NCBI GenBank assembly: GCA_015231395.1
Contig: JADGBP010000022.1
Coordinates: forward strand, 1-13,025
From: Desulfamplus sp.
Lineage (GTDB): Bacteria; Desulfobacterota; Desulfobacteria; Desulfobacterales; Desulfobacteraceae
DNA length: 13,025 nt
Direction: 5' to 3'
The position numbers and the translations under genes are program-made. The notes beneath the pieces are model-generated. The model searched no databases, was not told where the DNA came from, and saw only the letters and a list, made by a program, of their open reading frames with translations. Each line of letters begins with the position of its first letter. The first letter of the stretch is position 1. Positions 1-6,238 of this stretch are shown here, one piece after another.

Positions 1-2281
1 ATGTAGAAGACTCTGTCGATGTCCGAGACACTGCTGGAAGTTGGGCATGTATGGTGAAAAACTCTTCTTCGCTCTCCATTCCAACGGGCAGAGGATTATC
101 AAAAGATATCTTCATGGCAGGACTGAATCCTGTTGAGTATCTTACCTTGATGCCGGTTCTTCTTATGGCTCTTCTTATGATTTTGGCAAGTTCAAGATGA
201 CCAAAGTGTCTTGCTTTTCCAAGTCTTGAATAGAAGAATGTCAGTTTTGAAAAAGATTTATCAATATTCTCCTGCTTTTTATTATTGTTTTTCTCTTTAT
301 TATTGATTTTTTTTTCATTACTGTTTTTATTTTCATCATCTATTTTTTCTTCATTATTGTTTTTCTTTTCATTATTGTTTTCTTTTTCATGTTCCACGCC
401 TGTTTCTAAAGAGACTGAATCTGCTGGAGAAACTGAATCTACTGGCGGATATAACTTCGGCTGAACAATTTCAAAATCACAGATACCGCACCCTGTGCAG
501 CCATGCTCCCTGCAATCATGGGTCAATTCCCCAGTCATTGCTTTGGCAAGCTCGTCTTCCATGAATCTGTCTGCAATACCACAGTCAATATGTGACCATG
601 GCAGAATTTCGTCTGCTTCCCGTTGTCGGACAGTATAGAAAAAAGGGTCAATATTGCACTCATCAAAAGCATTTTGCCATAAATCAAAACGGAACATATC
701 TGACCAACCATCTAAACGGCATCCTTTTTCCCATGCCTTTACAAGCACCCTTGACAGTTTTCGGTCTCCTCTTGCCCATACTCCTTCAATAAGACTCATT
801 TTAGGATTTTGCCATTTAAGGTTGATGCCGGGATGACGAAGATGTTGCTTGAGAAAATTAAGATTATCCATAGCCTTGTCAGGATGAATTTGGGCAGATC
901 GCTGGAAAGGCGTGTGAGGTTTTGGGATAAATGGTGCAAAGCTGATACCGATGGTGCTTTTGCCCTTGCGTATTTTAATTCCGGCGAGCCGCTTTGCCAT
1001 ATCTGCAATGGCTTCGATATCCTCAGTAGTTTCTGTAGGCAGACCGTTCATGAAATAAAGCTTTATGTTACGCCATCCAAGTTCCAAAGCACTGTTAACA
1101 GTTGTGAATATATCTTCTTCTGTAATGTTTTTATTGATAACATCGCGCAACCTCTGTGTCCCGGCTTCCGGTGCAATGGTAAATCCGGTTTTCTTGACTT
1201 TTTTGATTATCCTCATCAATGGAGCGGTAAGTTTGCCTGCCCGAACAGATGGAAGAGATATGGATATGCAGTGCCCGGGATTAACAGCCATAAGCTGTTC
1301 CATAAGGGCAGCCAAATTACTGTAATCTCCGGTACTCAAAGAGAGCAGAGAGAGATCGCTGTAACCGGTATGTTTAAGGGCAGTTTGTGCAATATCAACC
1401 AGATCATTCACTGAACGCTCTCTTACAGGTCTGTAAATCATGCCAGCCTGACAGAATCTGCATCCTCTTGAACATCCTCTTGCAATTTCAAGACGAAGGC
1501 GGTCGTGGACAGGTTTTCCAAAGGGCACAACAGGGGAAGTCGGGAACGGAGCAGCAGCGATATCGGGTAATATTGCCCTTTTAATACGCTCATAACCTGT
1601 TTGCAGAGGCTCAAGATGCTGTATCCCGTTTTCATTATAAGTTGCCTTAAAAAATGAAGGGACATAGACCCCCTGTATCTTAGACAGGCTTTTGAGCAGA
1701 ACATGTCTGTTGTTGTTGCCATCTTTTTTCCATTGAATGAAAACCCTGGAAATATCAATAATCGCCTGCTCTCCGTCGCCAATTACAAAAGCATCAAAAA
1801 AATCAGCCAAAGGTTCAGGATTAAAGGCACAGGGACCTCCTGCAATAATCAGAGGAAATTTCTCTGTGGAAGAATCTCTCTGAGTGGCATAAAAGGGTAT
1901 GCCCGAAAGACTCAACATAGTGAGAATATTGGTGAAATTAAGCTCATAAAGCAGACTGAAGCCAATGATATCAAAAGATTTGAGATCTTCCTCAGACTCC
2001 AGAGAAAAAAGAGGGATATTTTTGTCCCTTAAAATCTTCTCCATATCAGGAGCTGGCGTAAAAAAACGTTCTGCAGCAATATTTTCCTGCTCATTCAAAA
2101 TAGTATATAAAATCTGCATACCAAAATGGGAAGTGCCGATTTCATAAAGATCTGGAAACGCAAGGGCAAATTTAAGATCAACTTTTGAGAGGTCTTTTTT
2201 GATGCTGTTAACTTCACAGCCAAGATATCGGCTGGGCATCTCGACGAAGGGGAGGATTTCTTGAATATTTATTTTATTCAT
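1..2281 (-). CDS. Radical SAM protein, TIGR03960-like with C-terminal DUF2344 module (3' end beyond window)
   Basis: The frame is open from the ATG at 2279-2281 to the window edge, about 760 codons without a stop, so the C-terminus is missing. The N-terminal part (MNKINIQEILPFVEMPSRY, then LAFPDLYEIGTSHFG) matches my memory of the TIGR03960 family. The radical-SAM iron-sulfur motif CSRGCRFC has cysteines at residues 270, 274 and 277. A second cysteine cluster, CREHGCTGCGIC (residues 590-601), closes this module and could bind another metal centre. After a repeat-rich linker (residues about 612-673) a DUF2344-type module begins at about residue 677 (FYSRLGKARHFGHLELAK). The two modules occur fused or as neighbours in many anaerobes; their biochemical role is not known to me. 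The start fits the family N-terminus, but the Shine-Dalgarno sequence is weak. The gene is divergent from recD2. Confidence 0.85.
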   Translation of the reverse strand, partial: MNKINIQEILPFVEMPSRYLGCEVNSIKKDLSKVDLKFALAFPDLYEIGTSHFGMQILYTILNEQENIAAERFFTPAPDMEKILRDKNIPLFSLESEEDLKSFDIIGFSLLYELNFTNILTMLSLSGIPFYATQRDSSTEKFPLIIAGGPCAFNPEPLADFFDAFVIGDGEQAIIDISRVFIQWKKDGNNNRHVLLKSLSKIQGVYVPSFFKATYNENGIQHLEPLQTGYERIKRAILPDIAAAPFPTSPVVPFGKPVHDRLRLEIARGCSRGCRFCQAGMIYRPVRERSVNDLVDIAQTALKHTGYSDLSLLSLSTGDYSNLAALMEQLMAVNPGHCISISLPSVRAGKLTAPLMRIIKKVKKTGFTIAPEAGTQRLRDVINKNITEEDIFTTVNSALELGWRNIKLYFMNGLPTETTEDIEAIADMAKRLAGIKIRKGKSTIGISFAPFIPKPHTPFQRSAQIHPDKAMDNLNFLKQHLRHPGINLKWQNPKMSLIEGVWARGDRKLSRVLVKAWEKGCRLDGWSDMFRFDLWQNAFDECNIDPFFYTVRQREADEILPWSHIDCGIADRFMEDELAKAMTGELTHDCREHGCTGCGICDFEIVQPKLYPPVDSVSPADSVSLETGVEHEKENNNEKKNNNEEKIDDENKNSNEKKINNKEKNNNKKQENIDKSFSKLTFFYSRLGKARHFGHLELAKIIRRAIRRTGIKVRYSTGFSPAMKISFDNPLPVGMESEEEFFTIHAQLPAVSRTSTESST
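263..388 (-). repeat. In-frame 18-nt tandem repeat (7 copies) in the radical SAM gene
   Basis: On the minus strand seven consecutive 18-nt units encode six-residue peptides such as EKENNN, EKKNNN, EKKINN and KEKNNN. They form a charged Asn/Lys/Glu linker (residues about 632-673) between the radical-SAM module with its cysteine cluster and the C-terminal DUF2344-like module. The copies differ by point changes but keep length and frame. The linker is probably disordered. Confidence 0.9.
410..445 (-). repeat. Two-copy 18-nt repeat (PVDSVS / PADSVS)
   Basis: Two adjacent 18-nt units encode PVDSVS and PADSVS, differing at two or three bases. They sit just after the cysteine cluster and before the longer EKKNNN-type array in the same linker. 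The unit length is the same as the neighbouring array but the sequence is unrelated. Confidence 0.75.
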
Positions 2282-2394
2282 GATAAAAAATTATTAATAA
2301 TTCCATGTTATTGTTGTTAGATTTTGTCAAATTTTGGTAAACCGTGAATATCTCATTTTAACCGTAATAAAGCAATGGGAATTTAAAGAGGAAT
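2282..2394. promoter_or_regulatory. Divergent promoter region between the radical SAM gene and recD2
   Basis: This 113-bp AT-rich spacer must hold the start signals for both divergent genes. For recD2 a possible -35 box TTGTCA lies at 2324-2329, with only a poor -10 candidate (AATATC, 2347-2352) at 17-bp spacing. A purine-rich AGAGG at 2387-2391 precedes the recD2 ATG by three bases. No convincing operator was seen. Promoter boxes are tentative. Confidence 0.3.
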
Positions 2395-5247
2395 ATGACA
2401 CAGGAAGCTGGAAACCATATGTTACTTAAACCAGATTCCGGTTCAATGCCTAATACCGGCACTATAATGGAGTCTTTAAACGGTATTGTGGAGCGTATCA
2501 CCTACCACAATTCTGATAATGGCTGGTCTGTTTTAAGAGTTGTCGCTTTTAATAATCCTCATCAGCAGGAGACAGTTGTGGTGCATCAGACCAAGGTGTT
2601 TGCCGGAGCCACAATGCGATTTCAGGGTCACTGGACAATTCATCCCAAATATGGTCGCCAGTTCCATGCAACTCTGGCAGAGGAGAAAAAACCTGCCACC
2701 ACAGCAGCACTTGAGAAGTATCTTGGTTCTGGTCTTATCAAAGGCGTAGGTCCCAAAACAGCGAAAAAGATTATCAGACATTTTGACAAAAAAACACTTG
2801 AAATATTTGAAGCTCATATTGAACGGCTAACCGAAGTTCCCGGCATTGCACATAAAAAATTAGATATGATAAGTCATGCATGGACAGAACACAAAGCGAT
2901 CCGTGATGTGATGATGTTTCTTCAGTCACACGGTATCAGCACTCTTTTTGCTGTTCGGATTTATAAAGAGTATGGCGATAACGCAATTCAATACGTGACA
3001 GAAGACCCTTATCGTCTTGCCACTGATTTTTACGGAATCGGTTTTTTTTCTGCGGACAATGTGGCATTGAGCATAGGTTTTGCTCCAGACAGCGATCAAC
3101 GTATAATTGCCGCTGTCCGCCATGTGCTCTCCGCCAGCAGAAATTTTGGACACTGTTACCTGACTTTCTCTCAAATTCAGGAGCAGGTGACTGAATTGCT
3201 TGCCTTTGATCTGCAAAGCCGTATATCTGATATACTTGAGCATATGCAAAAAGAAAAATTGTTGATGGTTCGTTATCTTGACACAAAAAAGAAGATTGAT
3301 GAAACTCAACAAAATGAATCTCGACCGAAACAAACTGAACCTCTACCAAATGAGTTTCAACCAAATCAATCCCGACAAAATCAATCCCACCTGAATGAGT
3401 TTCAACAAAATAGACTTTCACTGAGTCAATCTGAACAGAATGAGTTTCAACACAATCAATCTCCACAAAATAAAGAAACCTGCTACTATTCCAAATCTCT
3501 CTATTTTGATGAGCTTTATGTCGCGAAAAGAGTCTCAGCAATGTGTAAAGGCAAGACCGTCAGTGTTGAGAAGGATCGGGTTGACCGCTGGATATCTCTT
3601 TACTGCAAGGCAAAAAATATAACACTAAGCGATGAACAGGCAAAAGCAGTAAGCTCAGTTGTATTCAAACCTTTCTCCATACTTACCGGAGGTCCGGGTT
3701 GTGGTAAAACCACAACTACCTTTGTGATTGTGAAGCTGATTGAGGCCATGGGGGAGGCTGGCAATACTTCCGGAAAGAGCATGAAGATTATGCTTACAGC
3801 TCCCACCGGACGGGCGGCACAGCGTATGACAGAAGTAATTGGCATGGAGGCTAAAACCATTCATCGTCTTTTGGAATGGCAGGGTGGAGAGTTTAAAAAA
3901 AATGAAAAAACGCCGCTGAAAGCTGATTTTTTGATTGTTGACGAGTGCTCGATGCTGGATATCAACTTAACCGCTTCATTGCTCAAAGCTGTGCCGGAAT
4001 CTTGCAAAGTTCTTTTTATTGGAGATGCAGATCAGCTCCCCTCAGTAGGAGCGGGCAATGTATTGAAAGACATGATCGCATCTGGTGTTGTTCCATGTTT
4101 TGTCCTGACACAGATATTCCGGCAGGCTGAAGAGTCCCTGATTATCAAATATGCACATCAGATTAATAAGGGCATCATGCCCTGGATTGGCTCTCCATTT
4201 AAAGACCCCGAACTTTGGCGAAATCACACTGACTGCATGTTCATTGATTCCGATGAATCCACCAAAGAGCAGATTCATTTCATAAAACATGTTAAGCATG
4301 CGTGTAGTCTTAGATCATCAAAAGAGATTGAATCTGATAATTCATCTGATAATTTGCCGAGTAAGCCATCAAATCATTCATCTGGTAATCCATCAAGTAA
4401 GCCATCGTTGAGTCAACCATCAGATCATCTATCTGGTAATTCATCTGATTATTCATATGGTAATCTGTCTGATTTTTATGAATTCAGGATTGGTGAGACT
4501 GTCAAGCCTTATGAAACAGAAATCAAGATTCCCAAAAAATTTCAGCATGTTAATATTGACGCTCTTTACAAAGCAGACACAGAAGTCAGAGAGCTTATGG
4601 CAGTGCTTAAAAATGTTCATCCATGTTCATCTCTGCATTATGGATACGCTGCCTCAGATGTTGTAAGAGAACTTTATCAGGAGTGGATCCCCAAATATTA
4701 TGGCAAAGGATGTGAAATCCAGATTCTCTCTCCCATGACCAGAGGCTCGCTTGGGACAATGAATCTTAACAGCGTAATACAGGCATCTGCCAATCCGGCT
4801 GCAGAAGGAAGGCGGGAAATTAAGGTTGGAGAGAGAATATTCAGAATCGGAGATCGGGTAATCCATCGGCGGAATAACTACGATCTTGGAGTTTTTAACG
4901 GCGATATTGGCACAATAGTGGATATAGACACAATGGATCTTGCCTGCTCCGTCTCTTTTTACCCTGACAACAAGGTTATTAATTATCAGAGAGATGACAT
5001 TTTAGAGCTGGATCTTGCTTATGCAATAACAATTCATAAATCTCAGGGCAGCGAGTTTGATATTGTCATCATTCCCGTACTCTCTCAGCATTTCAAAATG
5101 CTGTTCAGAAATCTTGTCTATACAGGTTTGACCAGAGCAAAGAAGCTGGCTGTTTTTGTGGGCACCCGCAAGGCAATGGCAATGGCTGTCAAGAATCAGG
5201 ATATAAGCCTGAGACAAACGGCTCTTGAGTCGTTGCTGCAACTTTAG
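2395..5247 (+). CDS. recD2: RecD2-type SF1B DNA helicase with two repeat insertions
   Basis: This is a 5'-3' DNA helicase of the RecD2 (RecD-like, RecBC-independent) family, which acts in DNA repair and recombination. The N-terminal domain (residues about 25-100, ESLNGIVERITYHNSDNGWSV) is followed by helix-hairpin-helix segments (GLIKGVGPKTAKK, 113-125; DFYGIGFFSADN near 215-225). Helicase motifs are complete: Walker A GGPGCGKTT (432-440), Walker B DECSML (516-521), GDADQLPS (543-550), IFRQ (574-577), IHKSQGSEFD near residue 882-889 and motif VI YTGLTRAKK with Arg914. At 950 residues it is well above the roughly 720-850 usual for the family; two low-complexity repeat insertions (residues about 302-358 and 647-695) account for much of the excess. 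The start at 2395 has AGAGG closely upstream. Met25 is where the family homology begins but lacks a ribosome site. No recB or recC is nearby. Confidence 0.93.
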   Translation: MTQEAGNHMLLKPDSGSMPNTGTIMESLNGIVERITYHNSDNGWSVLRVVAFNNPHQQETVVVHQTKVFAGATMRFQGHWTIHPKYGRQFHATLAEEKKPATTAALEKYLGSGLIKGVGPKTAKKIIRHFDKKTLEIFEAHIERLTEVPGIAHKKLDMISHAWTEHKAIRDVMMFLQSHGISTLFAVRIYKEYGDNAIQYVTEDPYRLATDFYGIGFFSADNVALSIGFAPDSDQRIIAAVRHVLSASRNFGHCYLTFSQIQEQVTELLAFDLQSRISDILEHMQKEKLLMVRYLDTKKKIDETQQNESRPKQTEPLPNEFQPNQSRQNQSHLNEFQQNRLSLSQSEQNEFQHNQSPQNKETCYYSKSLYFDELYVAKRVSAMCKGKTVSVEKDRVDRWISLYCKAKNITLSDEQAKAVSSVVFKPFSILTGGPGCGKTTTTFVIVKLIEAMGEAGNTSGKSMKIMLTAPTGRAAQRMTEVIGMEAKTIHRLLEWQGGEFKKNEKTPLKADFLIVDECSMLDINLTASLLKAVPESCKVLFIGDADQLPSVGAGNVLKDMIASGVVPCFVLTQIFRQAEESLIIKYAHQINKGIMPWIGSPFKDPELWRNHTDCMFIDSDESTKEQIHFIKHVKHACSLRSSKEIESDNSSDNLPSKPSNHSSGNPSSKPSLSQPSDHLSGNSSDYSYGNLSDFYEFRIGETVKPYETEIKIPKKFQHVNIDALYKADTEVRELMAVLKNVHPCSSLHYGYAASDVVRELYQEWIPKYYGKGCEIQILSPMTRGSLGTMNLNSVIQASANPAAEGRREIKVGERIFRIGDRVIHRRNNYDLGVFNGDIGTIVDIDTMDLACSVSFYPDNKVINYQRDDILELDLAYAITIHKSQGSEFDIVIIPVLSQHFKMLFRNLVYTGLTRAKKLAVFVGTRKAMAMAVKNQDISLRQTALESLLQL
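3298..3468 (+). repeat. In-frame 15-nt tandem repeat array in recD2
   Basis: Eleven 15-nt units encode five-residue peptides such as NEFQP, NQSRQ, NQSHL and NQSPQ, interrupted once by a six-base spacer (LP, 3343-3348). NEFQ-type units recur every 45 nt (3349, 3394, 3439), a higher-order period of three units. The polar, Gln/Asn/Ser-rich segment lies in the N-terminal region just before the helicase core, where I expect a short loop in other RecD2 proteins. Confidence 0.9.
4333..4479 (+). repeat. In-frame 12-nt tandem repeat array in recD2
   Basis: Twelve units, eleven of 12 nt and one of 15 nt (SLSQP, 4405-4419), encode four-residue peptides such as SDNS, PSKP, SGNP and SDHL. This second, sequence-unrelated insertion falls between motif IV (IFRQ) and the next conserved block (LSPMTRGSLGT). 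Again only multiples of three are present, so the helicase frame is kept. Confidence 0.88.
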
Positions 5248-5317
5248 GGCTTCTTTGTCATTAATTAGTATTTTTATGCTGTTTATTTCAATAAAAATAA
5301 TGCAAAATCACTTCAAT

Positions 5318-5340
5318 CCGTTTTTTTTATAAAAAAACGG
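5318..5340 (+). terminator. Terminator-like hairpin downstream of recD2
   Basis: A perfect 10-bp inverted repeat, CCGTTTTTTT and AAAAAAACGG, is separated by TAT, 70 bp after the recD2 stop codon. It has only three G:C pairs and no U-tract after it on either strand, so it is not a classic intrinsic terminator. It might still end or protect the recD2 transcript. Confidence 0.35.
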
Positions 5341-5422
5341 TCAATAATAGAAAAATTTTACTTAAAAATTTCTTGATAAGCCATTTTTAATTTCATATTT
5401 TATCAAAAAAACTCATTCTCAG

Positions 5423-5445
5423 GCATAAAAAAAGTATTTTTATGC
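5423..5445. promoter_or_regulatory. Palindrome GCATAAAAA-N5-TTTTTATGC
   Basis: Perfect 9-bp arms (5423-5431 and 5437-5445) with a 5-base centre overlap the second copy of the GTATTTTTATGC direct repeat. The symmetry and size fit a dimeric repressor site as well as a small hairpin. No regulator gene is nearby to support one reading. Confidence 0.4.
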
Positions 5446-5503
5446 TTAAATATATCTGAATTTAATAAAACATCCAGAAAGAGGTATTTTTATACTGTTT
5501 TGC

Positions 5504-5549
5504 TTAGCAGCAAAGCAGATTTTTTTTTATAAAAAAAATAAATTGCTAA
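5504..5549. other. Long AT hairpin
   Basis: TTAGCA (5504-5509) and TGCTAA (5544-5549) enclose a T9-AT-A8 core at 5520-5538, forming a large cruciform-like structure. With the neighbouring hairpins it suggests a structured, possibly regulatory, spacer. Confidence 0.4.
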
Positions 5550-5583
5550 TTAAATCAAAGTTATATATTTTTTTATAGAAATA

Positions 5584-5616
5584 TGGCATCAAACATGCTT
5601 AGTGCGATGTTTATGC
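5584..5616 (+). promoter_or_regulatory. Imperfect hairpin overlapping a possible sigma-54-like element
   Basis: GCAT-C-AAACAT (5586-5596) pairs with ATGTTT-ATGC (5607-5616) around a 10-base loop with one bulged C. The same bases include TGGCATCAAACATGC (5584-5598), which has the GG-N10-GC spacing of sigma-54 promoters and matches 8 of 11 fixed consensus positions. It lies about 250 bp upstream of the SpeD-like start. Either reading is tentative. Confidence 0.25.
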
Positions 5617-5738
5617 AATAATATTTTGTATAATAGTTATTTTGACTAACCCCGATTTTAAAAATTCAGGTATTTTTTTACAACTTTTTTTCAATTATGT
5701 TTGCAATTTTTTATAAAACTATGGCAGTGATTGAAAAA

Positions 5739-5744
5739 TATAAT
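5739..5744 (+). promoter_or_regulatory. Candidate -10 box TATAAT for the SpeD-like operon
   Basis: A perfect TATAAT sits about 100 bp before the first gene of the operon, which would start the transcript near 5751. There is no good -35 at the right distance, and such boxes arise easily in AT-rich DNA. Confidence 0.3.
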
Positions 5745-5757
5745 ACAAATTAAGCAG

Positions 5758-5793
5758 TCATGGTTTAGATTATGATCACCCCCCCAACCATGA
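5758..5793 (+). promoter_or_regulatory. Leader inverted repeat with a C7 tract in its loop
   Basis: Perfect 8-bp arms TCATGGTT (5758-5765) and AACCATGA (5786-5793) enclose a 20-base loop ending in seven C (5779-5785). The structure lies about 50 bp before the SpeD-like ATG and would be in the transcript leader if the TATAAT at 5739 is used. It may be an operator, an attenuator-like hairpin or a slippage-prone tract. It does not resemble a riboswitch I recognise. Confidence 0.4.
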
Positions 5794-5845
5794 AAATAAA
5801 AAAGCATTTTCACGATAAGATAATAAAAATTAAGGAGATATTAAC

Positions 5846-6235
5846 ATGGGAATAATACCAATCAAAAAAATAGAGCCTGCTGAAGATGTTTGGGGAATTG
5901 CCTCTTCAATTGATATATATGAGTGCAATCCTGAAAAAATCCGTGATGCGGAATATATCAAACAGTTTGTCAAGGATCTGTGCGATCTCATTGAGATGAA
6001 ACGGTTTGGTGAAACTCAGGTAGTTCATTTTGGTGAAGATGAAAAAGTTGCTGGTTTTTCAATGGTTCAGTTAATTGAAACCTCTTTGATTTCAGCTCAT
6101 TTTGCTAATCTTACCAATACTACCTATTTAGATGTTTTTAGCTGTAAACCCTATGACCCTGAAGTTGTGAAAAATTTTGCCCAAGGTTATTTTGATGGCA
6201 GCGAAGCTATTGTTCAGGTTAGCTACAGGAAATAA
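5846..6235 (+). CDS. S-adenosylmethionine decarboxylase-like pyruvoyl enzyme
   Basis: This 129-residue protein fits the small bacterial class 1b SpeD family, whose members cleave themselves to create a pyruvoyl group and decarboxylate S-adenosylmethionine. The key block is VQLIETSLISAHF (residues 74-86) followed by YLDVFSCK (94-101). Taking Ser80 as the pyruvoyl precursor, His85 and Cys100 fall at exactly the +5 and +20 spacing of Ser63, His68 and Cys83 of the Thermotoga enzyme. The residue before the serine is Thr79, where typical SpeD has Glu, with Glu78 one position earlier. SpeD homologues with changed substrate (L-ornithine or L-arginine decarboxylases) are known, so the substrate here is open. 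AAGGAG (5832-5837) precedes the ATG by eight bases. It is the first gene of a four-gene operon, and no spermidine synthase follows. Confidence 0.82.
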   Translation: MGIIPIKKIEPAEDVWGIASSIDIYECNPEKIRDAEYIKQFVKDLCDLIEMKRFGETQVVHFGEDEKVAGFSMVQLIETSLISAHFANLTNTTYLDVFSCKPYDPEVVKNFAQGYFDGSEAIVQVSYRK

Positions 6236-6238
6236 ATC

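Larger units (their letters stand above)
5268..5500 (+). repeat. Dispersed direct repeat GTATTTTTATRCTKTTT, three copies
   Basis: Near-identical copies start at 5268 (GTATTTTTATGCTGTTT), 5434 (GTATTTTTATGCTTAAA, last bases diverged) and 5484 (GTATTTTTATACTGTTT). A weaker partial match starts at 5670. The starts are 166 and 50 bp apart. They could be binding sites for a regulator of the downstream operon or the debris of an old duplication; AT bias makes chance similarity possible. Confidence 0.5.
5248..5845. other. AT-rich gene-free region upstream of the SpeD-like operon
   Basis: This 598-bp stretch has no plausible gene on either strand and is clearly richer in A and T than the flanking genes. 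It holds a terminator-like hairpin after recD2, three copies of a 17-bp motif, at least three other inverted repeats and the likely promoter and leader of the downstream operon. The density of A- and T-tracts makes it likely to be curved and a potential nucleoid-protein target, which is inference. Confidence 0.7.

Noticed and set aside
809..1414. Plus-strand open frame of 201 codons
   Set aside because: It lies antisense within the radical SAM gene, whose product has clear family motifs. Its own translation shows no recognisable motif.
2936..3541. Minus-strand open frame of 201 codons
   Set aside because: It is antisense to recD2. It stays open partly because the 15-nt repeat array lacks stops in this frame too. 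Its translation has repeats but no domain.
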